Assembly: GCA_037903475.1 (NCBI GenBank)
Contig: JBAJFG010000587.1
Span: 372,001 to 436,000 of the forward strand
DNA from: Ancylostoma caninum
Lineage: Eukaryota; Nematoda; Chromadorea; Rhabditida; Ancylostomatidae
DNA length: 64,000 nt
Reading direction: 5' to 3'
Below are positions 11,493 to 23,785 of the stretch, piece by piece. Below the pieces are notes generated by a model. The model searched no databases. It had not been told where the DNA came from and was given only the letters and a program-made list of their open reading frames with translations. Made by a program: the position numbers and the translations under genes. Every line of letters starts with the position of its first letter. Position 1 is the stretch's first letter.

Positions 11493-14400
11493 ACGTCGAT
11501 TGAAAGTCATCTTTCTTCACTTGCCCTCTTCAACTCCACAACGGCTTCCGAGGAGAGAATTCGTATTTTTTTGGGATGCGGCATCGTTTTAAGCAACTTG
11601 TTACTGCTCGGTGAGCGGAAATAGCAATTCATTCATTCATTCATTCATTCATTCATTCATTCATTCATTCATTCATCCCATTCATTCGTTCATTCATTCA
11701 TTCAATTCATCCCATTCATTTATTCATTCATTCCATTCATTCATTCCATTTATTTATTTATTTGTTTATTTATTCAATTTTTCCGTACCTTCTTGTTTCA
11801 TTTAGTTTTCCTCAACTTTCAAACGGCGATGAGGTCGCGATACATATTCTTTACACTGGTGGCCATCGGTGACATTTTGGACGGCACGTATCTGATTTAC
11901 CCTACTATAATGCGTATCGCCGAAATAGACGCCGGTACATTTTCAAAAGGTACATCAACGTTACATCAACTGAGTTTAGAAAAACGAAGACATTGTATCG
12001 TTTAAGAAATCTCATTATGGGGATGCGCTAGCAAAGGGTACATGATGCTTAGAATCTACGGCACTGAACTTGTCTCCTTAACTATGCTAGTCATGGCCGC
12101 TGAAAAAGTTTTTGCCGTATTTCTTCCAATCACCTACAGGTGAGTCATATTTGACTTCCAGAGAGAAAATGGAGTTTAACGACAAGAAGTTCCACCTAAA
12201 TGATTTGAACTTCCAACTTTCCTCACCTTCATTTCTCAACTGCACTATTTGTTGGGTTCCATAAGCACTGTTCGATGCAGCAAATTGGTGAGTGGCAAGA
12301 AGAAAATTTTATCGCTGCAAAAACTAGCTGTTGAACTTTGAGTAGGAGAATAAACCAGATCATTGGTATAATCAAATAATGTCTGAAATAACTGTGCTTG
12401 AAGAAAGATTTCTTTTTATGGTGACGAATATTATGAAAAGGATAGGATTTCGAAATCGGATTACTGCGTTACATTTCTTGTGGAATGGATGGGAATAGTC
12501 TTCAAAAAGCCATATTTTCTAAACAAAAACTCGTTCGTTACATCTAGCTCTCCCTTATTCACCAGGCTAGAGTCTCATGAACGTGTATGTTCTCCAGACA
12601 CTCCTTTATTGCCCTCAAAATACCTTTCACAAACGTCTTTCGGCCTCAAGGAAAGTAAGAAGCGTTTACATTCTTCCTTTTTCTAGTAAATGAAACTATC
12701 AACCTTCCTGTACTAGATTTTGAATGATTTCTACAAAACCATCCATTTCACTCTCAATTCTCTTATCGTAGTAGCGTAGAACTTTGCGGGCGCCGCGCTC
12801 TCGAAAGGGGCTTTAGTCTCATGTGCCAAACACGCGAAAGTGTGTGCGGTCGTCAGTGGGGGGAAGAATGATCACTACGAATGTCAACACTCAGCAACTC
12901 CTGAAATCAACTGATCCATTCATAAGAAAAATTCTTCAAAGCTCAGTACGCTTCACACCGAAAACCTTTGAGCGGAAGTGCCAATTGATGGAATCAGCAT
13001 TCCACCACCTCAATCCGATATAAAGGCCCGAGACCGTCGCCAACCATTGACTTTTCTGTACACTTAGGTATTTTATAGATTTACATTCGAGAGTTGCAGT
13101 AGATGGCCATGAATCGAGTCATCTCAAAAAACGTGGTTTTTCATGGAAAGGGAACTGAGGAGTTGCCCTGCTTTTGGTAGCGTTGATTACCACCTTCGCG
13201 ACAATGTGCCCAACCGGTCGACACACATGGTGCGATGCGTGGGACCGCGTGATCAATCGGGTGACCACGTTCTTCTCAGAGTTATATTTCTGTGAAGCAG
13301 TCATAATTAGCAAACTTCTATGTAGTGTCATACGAACAAACAAATATTCAAGCTTTCTACACATGCACTGGCCAGAGCAGGTCTTCCATCAAACTTTTTT
13401 TAATATATTGTTGAAACATACACCAGAGAGAACGGTACATATGAAAAAGAAACTGCAATGAGTATCAAATAAACGGACGCCAAACATTCGGAAACACTCT
13501 TTACGATCACAAAAGAGAAAACGACCGGGCTCAGATTTGCGCAAATTCGGGGTATTATGCGGTGGAGGAAACGTTCCTACCACGTGGGACCACGTGCTCA
13601 AGCGGTTGAGCACTGGTCCCACTTGTGCAAAGCGCGTGTGTCCAATGTGACACACCATGTCAAGAGTTAATGTCACGAATGTGTTAAGGAGGAGAGATGC
13701 TGTATAAATCACTTGTTGTGATCAATGTTGTCTCTGCAGAATAGTCGTTTCTATGCTAATTGAAACTGCACAAACTTGCTGTCCAACTGAGCACATTTGT
13801 ACAATGGGATATATACTGTAAGAAGCAAGCTTAGATGAGATTTCCTCACCGGGTAACTTCTGTTCACGAACAACCAATCTTTGAAAAAGGATCACAATCG
13901 TGCAGTGCTTATGAATGTTTAATAACTGGAATGTCGGAGAATTTTGGGATCGTTTATCGAGAAATATCCCCAGTTAAAAATTCGCAGGGCCGACTCATGA
14001 AGGTGTAAAGTCTGTGTCTTAGATTGTACATATTCTAGCTGAAATTTACAGATGGTGTATCACCAATAAAGTCCGTTTTATTGCTGCTATTACATGCTTA
14101 TTCATCTGCTTACTCTCGTTGATGGCCATGATTTTTACGTCTTATTTTTACACCAGAACCGTTGTACAACAGGACAGATACTGTGGATTTTCTGGAAGGT
14201 ATACTGTGCTACATAGTGTACAAGTCTGTGGTCGAATTAGGACGATGATAATGCTTATTCCAGTGTCGTCAAGGGATTCTCCCAGTTTCACCATCTCTTC
14301 AATTTGTTGTGCCAGGTGCTAAATGCCGCTGTTTCCGTGAGCTGGGATCAAAATTGATCATTATTTGCAGATTGGAGCATTCCTGGGATCCACTGTTGTC

Positions 14401-17400
14401 TTCCTGGTCGCTCGATATTTCAGAAAGCAAGCAAATAAGAAGGAGCTCATCTCTATTAAACCAATTCTCGCAGTCAGCTTTATTTCCTGCATCGTCATGT
14501 CATCAAATTACATAGTAAGTTCACGGTTAATCTCTCAGACATCTGTGAAAAAGCTCGCCTGACAATAAGCCTCCTTCTCACTTCCGGGACGCTAGCCTTC
14601 CTACAATGAGGGGTATGCTCATATTGAGGCATCAAGAAGCCCAATGCCTTTCTTCCTTTACTGATGAGCGCAGCAGAGACATATTCGAAGTTTAGACTTT
14701 TTTTAAGGGTAATGCTGAAATCAATAATCAGATTGATTTAAACGAAACCAAAAATTTGAGCAAAGTTCCCCTGAAATACCTATCATTTCACCGTCTTTCG
14801 TTCCTTTATCGACGGAAACTATTAGGTTAACGTAAAAGAAGTGGTGCTTTTTTGTGTTGACTCTATTTTGTTTCACAAATTTAATGAACGGTAACTTCGG
14901 CCGGCAAACCATAAAATTTATTTGATTGGGTTTGATTGGCAGAGACCATCGCTTATCACAAATGACAATAAAAGGGCCATCTTACTAGGATGCGTGCGTC
15001 AGATCGCATGCATCCATTTGTGGAGGATTTTCCATGAAGACTGGTCAACGCGGCATGTTCATCCTGAGTAAAGAGAACGTACGGCCGCAGCAAAGCGACT
15101 CGCCCTAATCCTTCATCATATAGATGCACGCGCGTCAAACTCACGCATGTAGTATAAATTGCCCCGAACATAACTACTCAGAGAAGAACACAACGTTTTA
15201 ATAAACAAAGGAGGATCACTTGTGTTTTGTGTCTTCCTCTTTTTCTGTGAAGACGCCAGCAAAGACACTCTACGACCAAACAACGATGGTCCAAGTCGAT
15301 TTCTCGGGTGTCCATGAGATCAATCTTTGGTGACAGGATATTGTGACTACGCTCTTCAGAAATGATACAGACTCATAGATGTTCAAAGGTACTGCTATCT
15401 TAGGTTGACAGCGAAGTTATGTCTGAAAAGCGTCTCTGTCATAACTTTATCCGACAACTTATTCAATGGCCTATATAATCACCATTGCTAAAGCGGAATT
15501 TAGACCATTTTTGGGCAGCTCAGTGATTCCATGCTCCTGTTCTGGGAGTCGCAGAAATTCTCAATCTTCAAAACAATGATATTATTTTTACAAAGCTTTT
15601 TCTTAGAAAAATTGGGCCTGGAAAAGGAGATCAATTTCTAATTAGAGGATGGAAGGTCAGGAGAATGAGGAATTTGAAGTACGGTGTACCAGCCCATCTC
15701 CGTGGCTTTATAGGAAGCCTCATTATTAGAAAATGTTGGAATTGGAGTGAAAAATACGTAAGACAGCACGTGCTTTTCCATGCTTGCCGTGTTCCTCTAA
15801 CTTCTCCAAACAATTCCTATAATACATATAAATATATTCCTGTTAAGTATGGATCGCTCAATTTTCTAAGCTCCTTCTTCAAAGAAATAGAATTTTGCGA
15901 TGCCATATTGTTTACTTGTTTTGCACAAGCATTGGCCATCACCAGGTAGAGGTCCTGTTCGAAGTCGTCTGATTCGGCATCGGTGCAGGCCCTCAGTCGC
16001 CCCTCAAGTAAGACTTCAGTTGGCCGCGAGGGGTTGATGTCGGTCTTGCTCCACTCCCATGCAAATGCTGCTCTGAGGGAGTTCACACCTCCTTGGCTAG
16101 TAGGGGACACTTTGACCTCTAAGAAGCCCCAAACGAAGTAGCCCAGCGGATTGAGATCAGGGAGAAGGAGAACCGTATATCTTAGTCTTACCACTCGGGA
16201 AAGTCAGAGTCACAGAAGGCGAAAGTGGATTTTGTGGCCAAATGAGAGGCCCACCCTTGCTACGAGGTTAACCACTCTGTGCATCCGTGTCTGTTGGTCC
16301 CTGGAAGGAGTACATAGCGTGAGGAGTACATAGCATCCTTCTGATGAAAACCTGCGTCAACTTTCGGCAATGTTGTCACAAAAAACAGCGAAGAAGGCCT
16401 TCCTGATGTCAATTCATCCCAGACCATAGCAGACCAAAGGAAAAGAGCTCATTCGCTTGTCAGCTATTTCTTCATTGTACTACGGTACAATGACGGCGGT
16501 CGTGTTGGCTCCCACAAAATTCACGCAGCCCAAACAGTGAAAACTTTTCCATCAACAAAAGCGAGGTTGAGGAGGCGGCCACGAAGACTTCTTTTGGAAA
16601 CTTTTTTGCCTAATTCAAAAGTTCCCTGTTCACCCATTCTGACAGTGCGCTGTTTAAACGTTCCGCAGCTGCGACCCAAGTTTCGCGATTTTCTGAGCAG
16701 TGTCTGTGGAGATATTCGAGTTGGAAGCCACGCAATTCAATGTGAAGGAATTGTCCCAGGCGATGCACTTCTCGATGATGCCACGTCAACGTGAAGTGCG
16801 AATGGATCGAGGTCACTCTGGTTTCTGGAGTAGAGCAGTACGGCCTGTCTCCTTTTGCTGTTTCACAATATTCCCTTCTGTTAGTGCGGAGAAATCAGAG
16901 GGTTTGGCAAATTCAGTATCATGGAGTGTGCAACCACTGAAGTTCACTGGTGACAGTAGATGAGGAAATCGTTTTATAACTTCTGTAAGAGTCCAAGCAG
17001 GGGAACCAAAAATCTCATGCTAACCACGAAAGCCACTAGTTATCGTATCATCACAAGATTTAGGTGATAGCTGCTTTCCTATTTCCTTTCTCACCTTCAG
17101 TAAACGCGATCCATACTTAACAGCCTCCCTGTACAACCGACCTATGATAGACATGACTGCGCTGCCTCCTGGGAACAATTCGAACTGCAGCACTCCACCA
17201 GCTCTGAGACATGGGATTGCCCAAAAAGTAGCTTCTTATCAAATTTCATGCCTCCAAACTCGGAGCGAATAGATAAGTGGGGTAGTGTGGAACATTTAAA
17301 AACACTCTCTGATTGCACTAGTAATGTTGTCAACGCCAGTGCTTGTCAACGTGAACCATAGCGAGATGTAGTAAAAAGTGCTTCTAACAATCTGAGATGT

Positions 17401-18567
17401 GGTCGGATACCAGTGACCCTGATACCACTGAACACCCTTTGGAGAACAGCTTAGAGAACGTACAATACCCGCACTAAGTTTGTTAAAAATGAACGTTCAG
17501 AACGCGGATTTGCGTTCCTTTCGTTCCAGGGCGATAAGTCATCGTAACAAAGCGATTCACAGACCAAACTCGGGATCAGAAGCAGCATTGGAGTGGGCTA
17601 GCATATTTCACGAAACCAGCTCTAAATTTCGATTTTGAACATCGAAATTCCAGAGTCATTTATAGTGCTCGGATCATGCCGCACATCAAAGTACGTCGCG
17701 CGCCATGTGCGGCAAAGCCGCGGCAGGATTAAAAACTGGCGAATTTCTTTGTTGAAAATCAGAATTTAGGGCTGATTTCATGAAATATGGTAGCCCACCC
17801 CATTGCCGTTTTTGACCCCTGGTTTGGTCTGTGAATCGCTTTGTTACGATGTGCTATAACCCTAGAACGAAAATAACGCAAATCCGCGTTCTATATGTTC
17901 ATTTTTAACAAACTTAGTGCGGGTACTGTATTTTACAATCACAGAGGTTATACCGCTACTTACATCGATTTTTCAAGTGGAAAGCTTCCAAACATTTCGG
18001 GGAAAGGCTTTTCTGATGATCTACATAGTAGAATACATATAGCTTATGGATTTCTTTGAGAAAAAAATTAGTCTCATTAAGGACAAAACAAGAAACTGTG
18101 TTTGAAATAAAAAAGCTATGTTAGAATATGCGAATGAGATATCTGAGTTGCTCGCATGAGATACGTAACCCCAACAGCGACCGCAGCCTACCATCGCAAA
18201 ACCTCTTTTGGTCTACTTTTGGAGAACAAACGTATTTCTGTAAATTCTCGTTATGTTACTTTTCCAGATCTATATTCTCAAACACTTCCTCAAATTTGAT
18301 ATCACCAAAGCTCAACAGCATTCTGTGGTTACTTATTCATCTGCACTGCTTCAGGTACATACTGACCAATTTACATACTTTATCAAACCAACAAAAAATA
18401 AATAAATAAATATTTAGGTCTCGAAATTCGCGCTCTACATCCTTGCAGGTCGAGAATTCCGGCAGCGTTTATGGGGAATCTTTAAACCGAGGAATTGCTC
18501 TTTGCTATCACAAAATGGAACCAGTACATTTTTGAAAAAGGTAACTACATTCAAGACAAATACTTAG
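11493..18567 (+). CDS. Seven-transmembrane chemoreceptor, paralogue A
   Basis: Rhodopsin-like nematode chemoreceptor, by paralogy to genes B and C. Exons: 11493-11610, 11806-11949, 12007-12139, 14052-14198, 14264-14315, 14371-14514, 18268-18354, 18418-18567 (TAG). Intron phases are 1,1,2,2,0,0,0, identical to B and C. Transmembrane helices are visible in order: RIFLGCGIVLSNLLLL (TM1), RYIFFTLVAIGDILDGTYLI (TM2), ELVSLTMLVMAAEKVFAVF (TM3), FIAAITCLFICLLSLMAMIF (TM4), exons 5-6 (TM5), PILAVSFISCIVMSS (TM6), and VVTYSSALLQVSKFALYILA (TM7) before a cytoplasmic EFRQRL tail. AEK replaces the DR(Y) at the end of TM3. Cysteines before TM3 and in loop 2 (RYCGFSG) could form the usual disulphide. Resembles the Srsx group most, but the family is not certain. 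Exon 1 has no in-frame ATG after the TGA at 11490, so the true start is unresolved. Exon 3 uses an unusual TTTAAG acceptor. Intron 6 is 3.75 kb and full of repeats. Confidence 0.75.
11626..11775. repeat. (ATTC)n microsatellite in intron 1 of receptor A
   Basis: About 150 bp of ATTC/CATT repeats, interrupted towards the right end by CCATTC and ATTT units. It lies wholly inside the first intron of receptor A. The apparent protein of repeated SFIH units here is an artefact of the repeat. Confidence 0.9.
12140..14051. other. Intron 3 of receptor A, no recognised content
   Basis: A 1.9-kb intron between exons 3 and 4 of receptor A. I see no exon-like frame continuing the receptor and no transposase. 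A GC-richer stretch at about 13140-13650 has several CCACGTG/ACCACGT words and partial inverted symmetry around TGGGACC, but I could not define element ends. Confidence 0.5.
14985..15162. repeat. Dispersed repeat, copy 2 (first copy at 4252-4436)
   Basis: Same orientation as the copy at 4252-4436, sharing TTTTCCATGAAGA-, GGCATGTTCATCC- and CCTTCATCATATA-like blocks and a GCACGCGCG tract. Located in intron 6 of receptor A. Confidence 0.5.
15817..16840 (-). mobile_element. Tc1/mariner-superfamily transposase relic
   Basis: Minus-strand translation shows LPDLNPLGYFVWGFLE, the block around the last catalytic acidic residue of Tc1/mariner-type transposases (PDLNPLDYFVWG). A C-terminal stretch ending YLVMANACAKQVNN follows in the same 125-codon frame. 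Upstream (about 16610-16816) is a 68-codon frame, and near 16430 a VWDELTSGRPS segment that may correspond to the VWAGI region. Stops and frame changes separate these pieces, so the element is dead. It lies in intron 6 of receptor A, antisense to the gene. Confidence 0.55.
17462..17928. mobile_element. Foldback (long inverted repeat) element, TA-flanked
   Basis: A 467-bp palindromic element. Left end CAATACCCGCACTAAGTTTG, right end (reverse complement) CAGTACCCGCACTAAGTTTG, with TA on both sides. The arms extend about 180-200 bp inward (for example GCGATTCACAGACCAAAC on the left against GTTTGGTCTGTGAATCGC on the right). The centre contains CATGTGCGGCAAAGCCGCGG. No coding capacity, so it is a non-autonomous MITE-like element. 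Located in intron 6 of receptor A. Confidence 0.85.
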
Positions 18568-19189
18568 GAAGATAATCATAAGATCTTATGGCGGTGTTTT
18601 TCTTAGCATAGTTCCACACTTTCTATATGTACATACTTCTGTGTGAAATTTGTGTCGTAATAAATACAATGCTTTGCTGATGTTGCCAGCTTCCACTGAT
18701 TTCTAATTTTGCACCTTGCTTCATTCATGTAGAGAGACTGTTATAAACAAATGCAGCAGTGGCCACATTCTAAGCGCTTGAACTACAAAAACAAGATTGA
18801 CTTCCCAGTAAATTTCTCAGTTTGATAATGGTAGGCCTACCTACATGCATGTAAAATTATGTATAAACATGCATATGTATGTATATATTGGGTTGATGAA
18901 AAAGATCTGCCACACTCATAACGAATCCTTTGAAGATGGATTTCTTCACTGAAACGAAAGCTCAAACAAATGCTATATTTACCACTAGACGGTGTACCCG
19001 GCTTCGCTCGGGTGTTCAACTTCTCCCGGCCATTTTAGGCTGATACCAGCACTTGTTGAACCAAAAACTCCTTGTTGAACCAAGAAATCCTTCGTTCATT
19101 ATTTGGTGATCGGCTTAAGTGACCCCTCTTCACCCCTACCCCTTCCCTCAGAAAACGGGGTGAAGTTGCTCGATTGGTAAATAAATCCT
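18568..19189. other. Spacer downstream of receptor A
   Basis: Presumed 3' untranslated region and intergenic DNA. At about 18889 the sequence TATTGGGTTGATGAAAAAG resembles one end of a mariner element, but I found no partner end. No gene. Confidence 0.4.
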
Positions 19190-19540
19190 TCTAAAATGCT
19201 TGCCTTATCCACGTTCAGCGTTTCGGAAAATCCCAGAACGCACGTTCTCACCGACCGTGTGCAAGAACGACGAGAGATCAATAAAGTCGATTAATCGATA
19301 TTTCGCCCAAAATGGTTGCCATATTCGTGTTCAGCGTATTGAGGTACCTCAAAAGACATGTTTTTACCACCCGATGAGCAAAAATAGAGAAAAATCAATA
19401 AAATCAATAAATCGATAATTTGGCGCAAAGTGGTTATCATCTTCGTTTTCAGCGTATTGAGGAACCTCAGTAGGCATGTTCTCGCCAGTCCCTGGGCAAA
19501 AATAGCGAAAAATCAATAAAACCGACATAATCGGTAAACC
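19190..19540. repeat. Tandem repeat of about 110-bp units, three copies
   Basis: Three degenerate units start near 19200, 19312 and 19432. Shared words are CGTGTTCAGCGTATTGAGG, an AAAAATAG-CGAAAAATCAATAAA block, and AATCGATAATTTGGCGC-like ends. A TATTTCGCC/AATTTGGCGC boundary is visible in each. Confidence 0.55.
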
Positions 19541-19639
19541 AATCGATAATCCCAGGTGCAGAGTAGCCTATAAGCTCCGCCGGTCCTTGGCGGACCTGCT
19601 TGCAAAATTTGGTTCGGATCGGACAATCCTCCGCGATTT

Positions 19640-19710
19640 CTATTCCGAACATACATACAAACACACAAACATACAAACGCACAAACATACAAACGCACAA
19701 ACACAATATT
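19640..19710. repeat. (ACAAACAT/ACAAACGC)n microsatellite
   Basis: About 60 bp of CATACAAACACACAAA-type repeats. The apparent Cys/Val-rich minus-strand proteins here are artefacts of the repeat. Confidence 0.8.
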
Positions 19711-20250
19711 TCGCCATCTTTGTTTAAAATTCCACTAATTTTTGATGACTGTTTCAGTCTGGCCCTGCAATATTTCTAGAAGCTTTTGGGATTCCTCGAA
19801 TTTGCTATCTGCTCTTCACGCAAAAGCTGGAGTTGGAAGAGTTTTTTTGCGAAAGAATGAAGAAGCTTTCTTATATGTATTTTTGGTCACTAATGCCACC
19901 AATTTGGTAGTATTCTTCTATGTTGGCCCTCAATTTTGAGTATCGGCGCGGTTCATGGTTTGTTTGATCGTTTTTGGGGTAGAGAGGAATACACTCAGAA
20001 ATCATTGTATTACACTAATCAACCAAGAAATCGTAGCATTTATCAATACATCCAACTTCACCAAAAAGGCATCTCCAATTAACTTCTAGAAGAAGGCGGC
20101 AAATAGATGTGAAGTCTCCATTGGCGAAGTTCCTTATAGATTTTTTAATGACAGACGGCTTTTCCGAGAGAAAAGAAGAACGGATTGTTGCATGATCGGA
20201 ATTCGAGAATGGAGCTATGACAGCAAGGTCAGGTCAGTAACGAGCCCAGA
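19711..20250. other. Spacer without recognised gene
   Basis: A 65-codon frame at 19742-19939 (plus) has no recognisable domain. Nothing else was seen. Confidence 0.35.
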
Positions 20251-20254
20251 GTTG

Positions 20255-21825
20255 TTACTCAAGACTAGGTCCAATACATATTGGCCATGGGTAGGTCGGT
20301 GGACCAGCTGCTCGAGATTGTTCGACTGAACAAAATTCAAAGACATCTTTTACAATTTCTTGTACGAATGCTAAACAAGTTGGCCAAAAAAAGTCGGGGA
20401 AATTAAGATCGCCCATTATAATTATTGGAGTAGTGTCGTGGCAGAGATTTTCGAGATGTTCGAGGAATTCGAGGAAACGGGCAGTAAATTCAGAAGAAAA
20501 CGATGGCCTCCTGTAGCACAGAAGAAGATTAACTGCTAAGTTAGGCAAAGATAGATGGATTACCAAACATTGCAGATAGGGTGAGAAACTATTTAGAAGA
20601 CGATAAAAGAAAAGGGGGGAATTCATCACTAATTAGGGCGACTATTCCTCCGCCAGTCAACTCACCTTCTCTATCGCATCGGTAGATTTGGTAAGGAAAA
20701 CTAGCACAAATCGTAGAATCATGTATCTGCTCGGGTTCACACCGAGATTCCGTAATAAAGATGCCACAAGGGCTAGTACCAAGAAGGTCGTGCAATTCGG
20801 GCAGCTTATTTTTAATAGAACGAGCGTTGAACAGAAGGAAATTTCCATTAGCTTTACTAGAGACAAGGCCGTTCTCATTTCTGACGTTGTTGCTACTCGT
20901 TCTGTCCTCCGTATCCTACAACGAAGCAGTAGTAATTGCGTACGTTCTTGCCCCTCCTGGTGAAGTTGAGGACGTGTCAATCTGTGACAAAAACAGTTGG
21001 TTTAACCCCAATCCACCCGACGATGACAGAGAGTTCTGTCTGGATTTAATCGATTGGGACGACACCAGCTTTGCAGGCAAGTCGCAAACGGCTGAGTCGA
21101 TGTATCTGAAGATCGCGTACAACGAATTGTAGTTTTCCTTCTTTCTCGCTCTCCTGCCCTTTTGCGCAAAGCTCTGTCGAGAAGTAACTCTTCCGACGTA
21201 CACTCGCGGCGTGCGTATGTACGGATGCACGAAGTTTTTCGTTAGGCTTTGACGCCACTTTTCATGTGTTCGAGAAACCTATTCTTGAGCGCTTGATTCG
21301 GTAGGTCGATCTTTATGATACTCCTGCGGCCTCATCCCCTCTCGGCTGGTCTCGAGGAAAGCGGTGGGCAACGATATTACCTTTAGAGAATTCTTGAAGC
21401 AGCTACGGATCACCGCTGGTTTCTATAACTTCCTTAAGTACCTCGTAGTCGAACTTCTTTGTCAGAGCCTCGTTCTTATGTTCTGCTATTCCTACCCAAG
21501 TTATCCGTCGCAATTTTTCCTCAATTTTTGTCTCTCGGCGCGTACTTTGACCACCGTTGACTACAGTGCATTTTGATCAATCACAGAAGAAGTGCTGATG
21601 CTAGACAAACGAGCCTCTAATGCATCAAGACGCGCCAGAACTGATTGTTGAGTGCCTTCAACCTGCACAATTTTAGACAGCAATCTATCGAACGAGGAAG
21701 ATAGCACCTCTTCAAAGCGGTCTGTGCACTGCTCATATTTCTTGATCAGTTTCGACGCCCAGATTGGCATGTCCTGTGAAGGAGACTCGTCGTCGACGTT
21801 TCGCTTGTTGCCGCAGGTCATGATG
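20255..21825 (-). mobile_element. Non-LTR retrotransposon: ORF1-like part plus endonuclease
   Basis: Minus strand. The start (21821-21561) encodes 86 residues with a predicted coiled coil (KIVQVEGTQQSVLARLDALE). After frame changes comes an ORF1-like stretch with KLRRITWVGIAEHKNEALTK, DLPNQALKNRFLEHMKSGVK and KENYNSLYAIFRYIDSAV. Then comes an apurinic-type endonuclease: NARSIKNKLPELHDLLG, ITESRCEPEQIHDSTICA, YRCDREGELTGGGIVALI and IIIMGDLNFPDF, where E, GGG and the GDxN block are the expected catalytic landmarks. No reverse transcriptase follows, so the element is truncated at its 3' side near 20255. Clade is unresolved (CR1/RTE-like). Stops and frame changes make it inactive. Confidence 0.7.
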
Positions 21826-22680
21826 AGTCAAGAATGCCACCCAGGAAGACTACAGATGGATGAGGGAGAAAAATAAAAAAACTCAGGGGCCTAAAGCAAA
21901 AGAATGGCTGGTAAATCTGGACAACCAATAGGTCGAATGTCGTCTTTCTTGTTGCCTTTTTTTTGCTTTCCTACGGGCCTCAATCGCATAGAAAACTGGC
22001 ACAAAAATTAAACAACGACGTAATGAATTACAAATTGAGAGATGCAAATACTCTAGCTCGCCGCATTGTTCCGTCCAGCTTGACTCGAAGAGTTCTGAAA
22101 TAGGCTCATCTCCGACGTTGAGAGTCGATGTTAAGTGGTGTCTGAAAACGACGTTCATGTCCTCATATTCCATGAACTATTCAAATACAATACTGCTACA
22201 ATAACAAAAAATTTTGTACCAAACAGGTTGGTACCTCTAAGAATATAGCATTTGCTTTGTTGTGTCTACGTTTCTAGTGGGAGTGCTTTGTTCCCAGTTA
22301 GTTGCAGAGAACCTACTGTACCTATCACCTCCATATGAGATGTATAAGAAATTCAGTTTTTTTTTCACAGAGACTTTTCATTCTGAATTTTTGATTCCAA
22401 TTCGTTTTTCCAACTACTTATTATTGCGGCCTGACATTATACAAAATTTCTCATGCGGGATTGCATGGCTTTCACTTAACCACTGGCCCACTGGATAACG
22501 CGAGGTAACGTTTGACCCTATGACAACTTCCATAGATCCAGGCATCGCCGGAACTATGTGAACACCTGGAAGGGGGCAAAAGGTATCCTCCTGTCTAGTT
22601 TTTATCTCAGTCAAATCCAGCATAACAATAAGAAGATGCCTGCGTATGATGCGAGGTCAGAAATTCTGTAGAATTCGGAG
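21826..22680. other. Spacer without recognised gene
   Basis: Short frames only. Nothing with a recognisable domain or exon chain. Confidence 0.35.
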
Positions 22681-22699
22681 AGATATCGCTTTCAAACTT

Positions 22700-23070
22700 T
22701 ATGCAAAGATTAGTACATAAAGGCGTCCCTGATAGCTTGAGCGACAGCAACTGCATGCATAACTTGTCGAGTGAGACGAAGGTGGACTGCCTGCCATTAG
22801 ATGTTATTTATCTTATAACCTGCAATTCATGCGCGAAAGAGTGCATAGGTGAAGATAGCGGACCATTTGCTATTGGGAACAATTTATGGAAGCAACACCA
22901 TGACAACGGTATTAAATGAGTTAAATGTCTCTATCCCTTCATGAGAGGATCAACACATAAAACACCGGGGATCTCGTCGTTTCCGCGAGAACTCAGAAAA
23001 TTAACGGGGAAGATGCATGCATTATCATAACCAATAAACTCGCGCCGCTCCTCAGCCCATGCGGGCTTGA
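22700..23070 (+). mobile_element. Penelope-like element fragment (GIY-YIG endonuclease)
   Basis: Plus strand. NLSSETKVDCLPLDVIYLIT followed by CNSCAKECIGEDSGPFAI matches the start of the GIY-YIG nuclease found at the C-terminus of Penelope-like retroelements (consensus VYLITC..C...YIGET.RPL). Here the second YIG is CIG and the R of the RP pair is lost. Frame is lost after about 22918. A shifted frame continues to about 23070 and includes IIITNKLAPLLSP. The reverse transcriptase is absent. Inactive fragment. Confidence 0.6.
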
Positions 23071-23785
23071 ACCATTTAAAGTAACGAGGTTTCTTACCCG
23101 GATGCTAGCCTTCCAGCGTAACAGCTGTTAATCTTTGCTTGTAGACGATGAGGCGATTGAGAGAATAGAATACATCTGTTCTCTACTACTCAGGCTCTCA
23201 GCCGCGAGTGTGCTAGCCGTATATGCTGTTTTATCAGTCTTTTTTACGGCTCAGAAGTCATAAGCCGAAAAGCTTTAAAATGAAAGGATGTTTTCTTCAA
23301 TTCTGCGTCCAGGCCGCATCTGTGCAGAGTAATGAGAAGGACACATCTACAGCAGGACAATCAAAAGGTTTGTTATTTTTGCTTGCAATTAACAGCATAT
23401 ACCCTTTGCTCCTTGTGACTGTAGCCACATGGCGCTTTGATACTGGCAATGGAGTGATGAATTTGCAATTACAGTCATTGCAGTGCTTAGAGATGTTGCC
23501 TGTTCATGGTAGCTCTTCTAATAGTTTTAATCATAGTTCAGCACGAATTGATTGAAGCACAAATAAAATTACGAGCTTCTTTCTGACCCGCTAAGAGATT
23601 CGTATTTATTCACCTCTTCCTGTACGATATTTTGCTTGCAAGCGTTCGGCTAAGTAGCGTTTCTCACCCCGACAGCCTTTTCACTAAACGTGCAGGCTAA
23701 ATGTGAAACGCCTTTGACAGGTGCTGGTATCAAACCAAACGGACGCAACTAAGTGATATCAGAGCAATCAGGGCATTTTCAAACC
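23071..23785. other. Spacer without recognised gene
   Basis: The longest frame (23223-23555, plus) shows no domain known to me. No splice-linked exons were found. Confidence 0.35.

Noticed and set aside
11611..11805. Protein of repeated SFIH units
   Set aside because: Translation of an (ATTC)n microsatellite inside an intron.
19467..19706. Cys/Val-rich minus-strand frames
   Set aside because: Produced by the ACAAACAT microsatellite.
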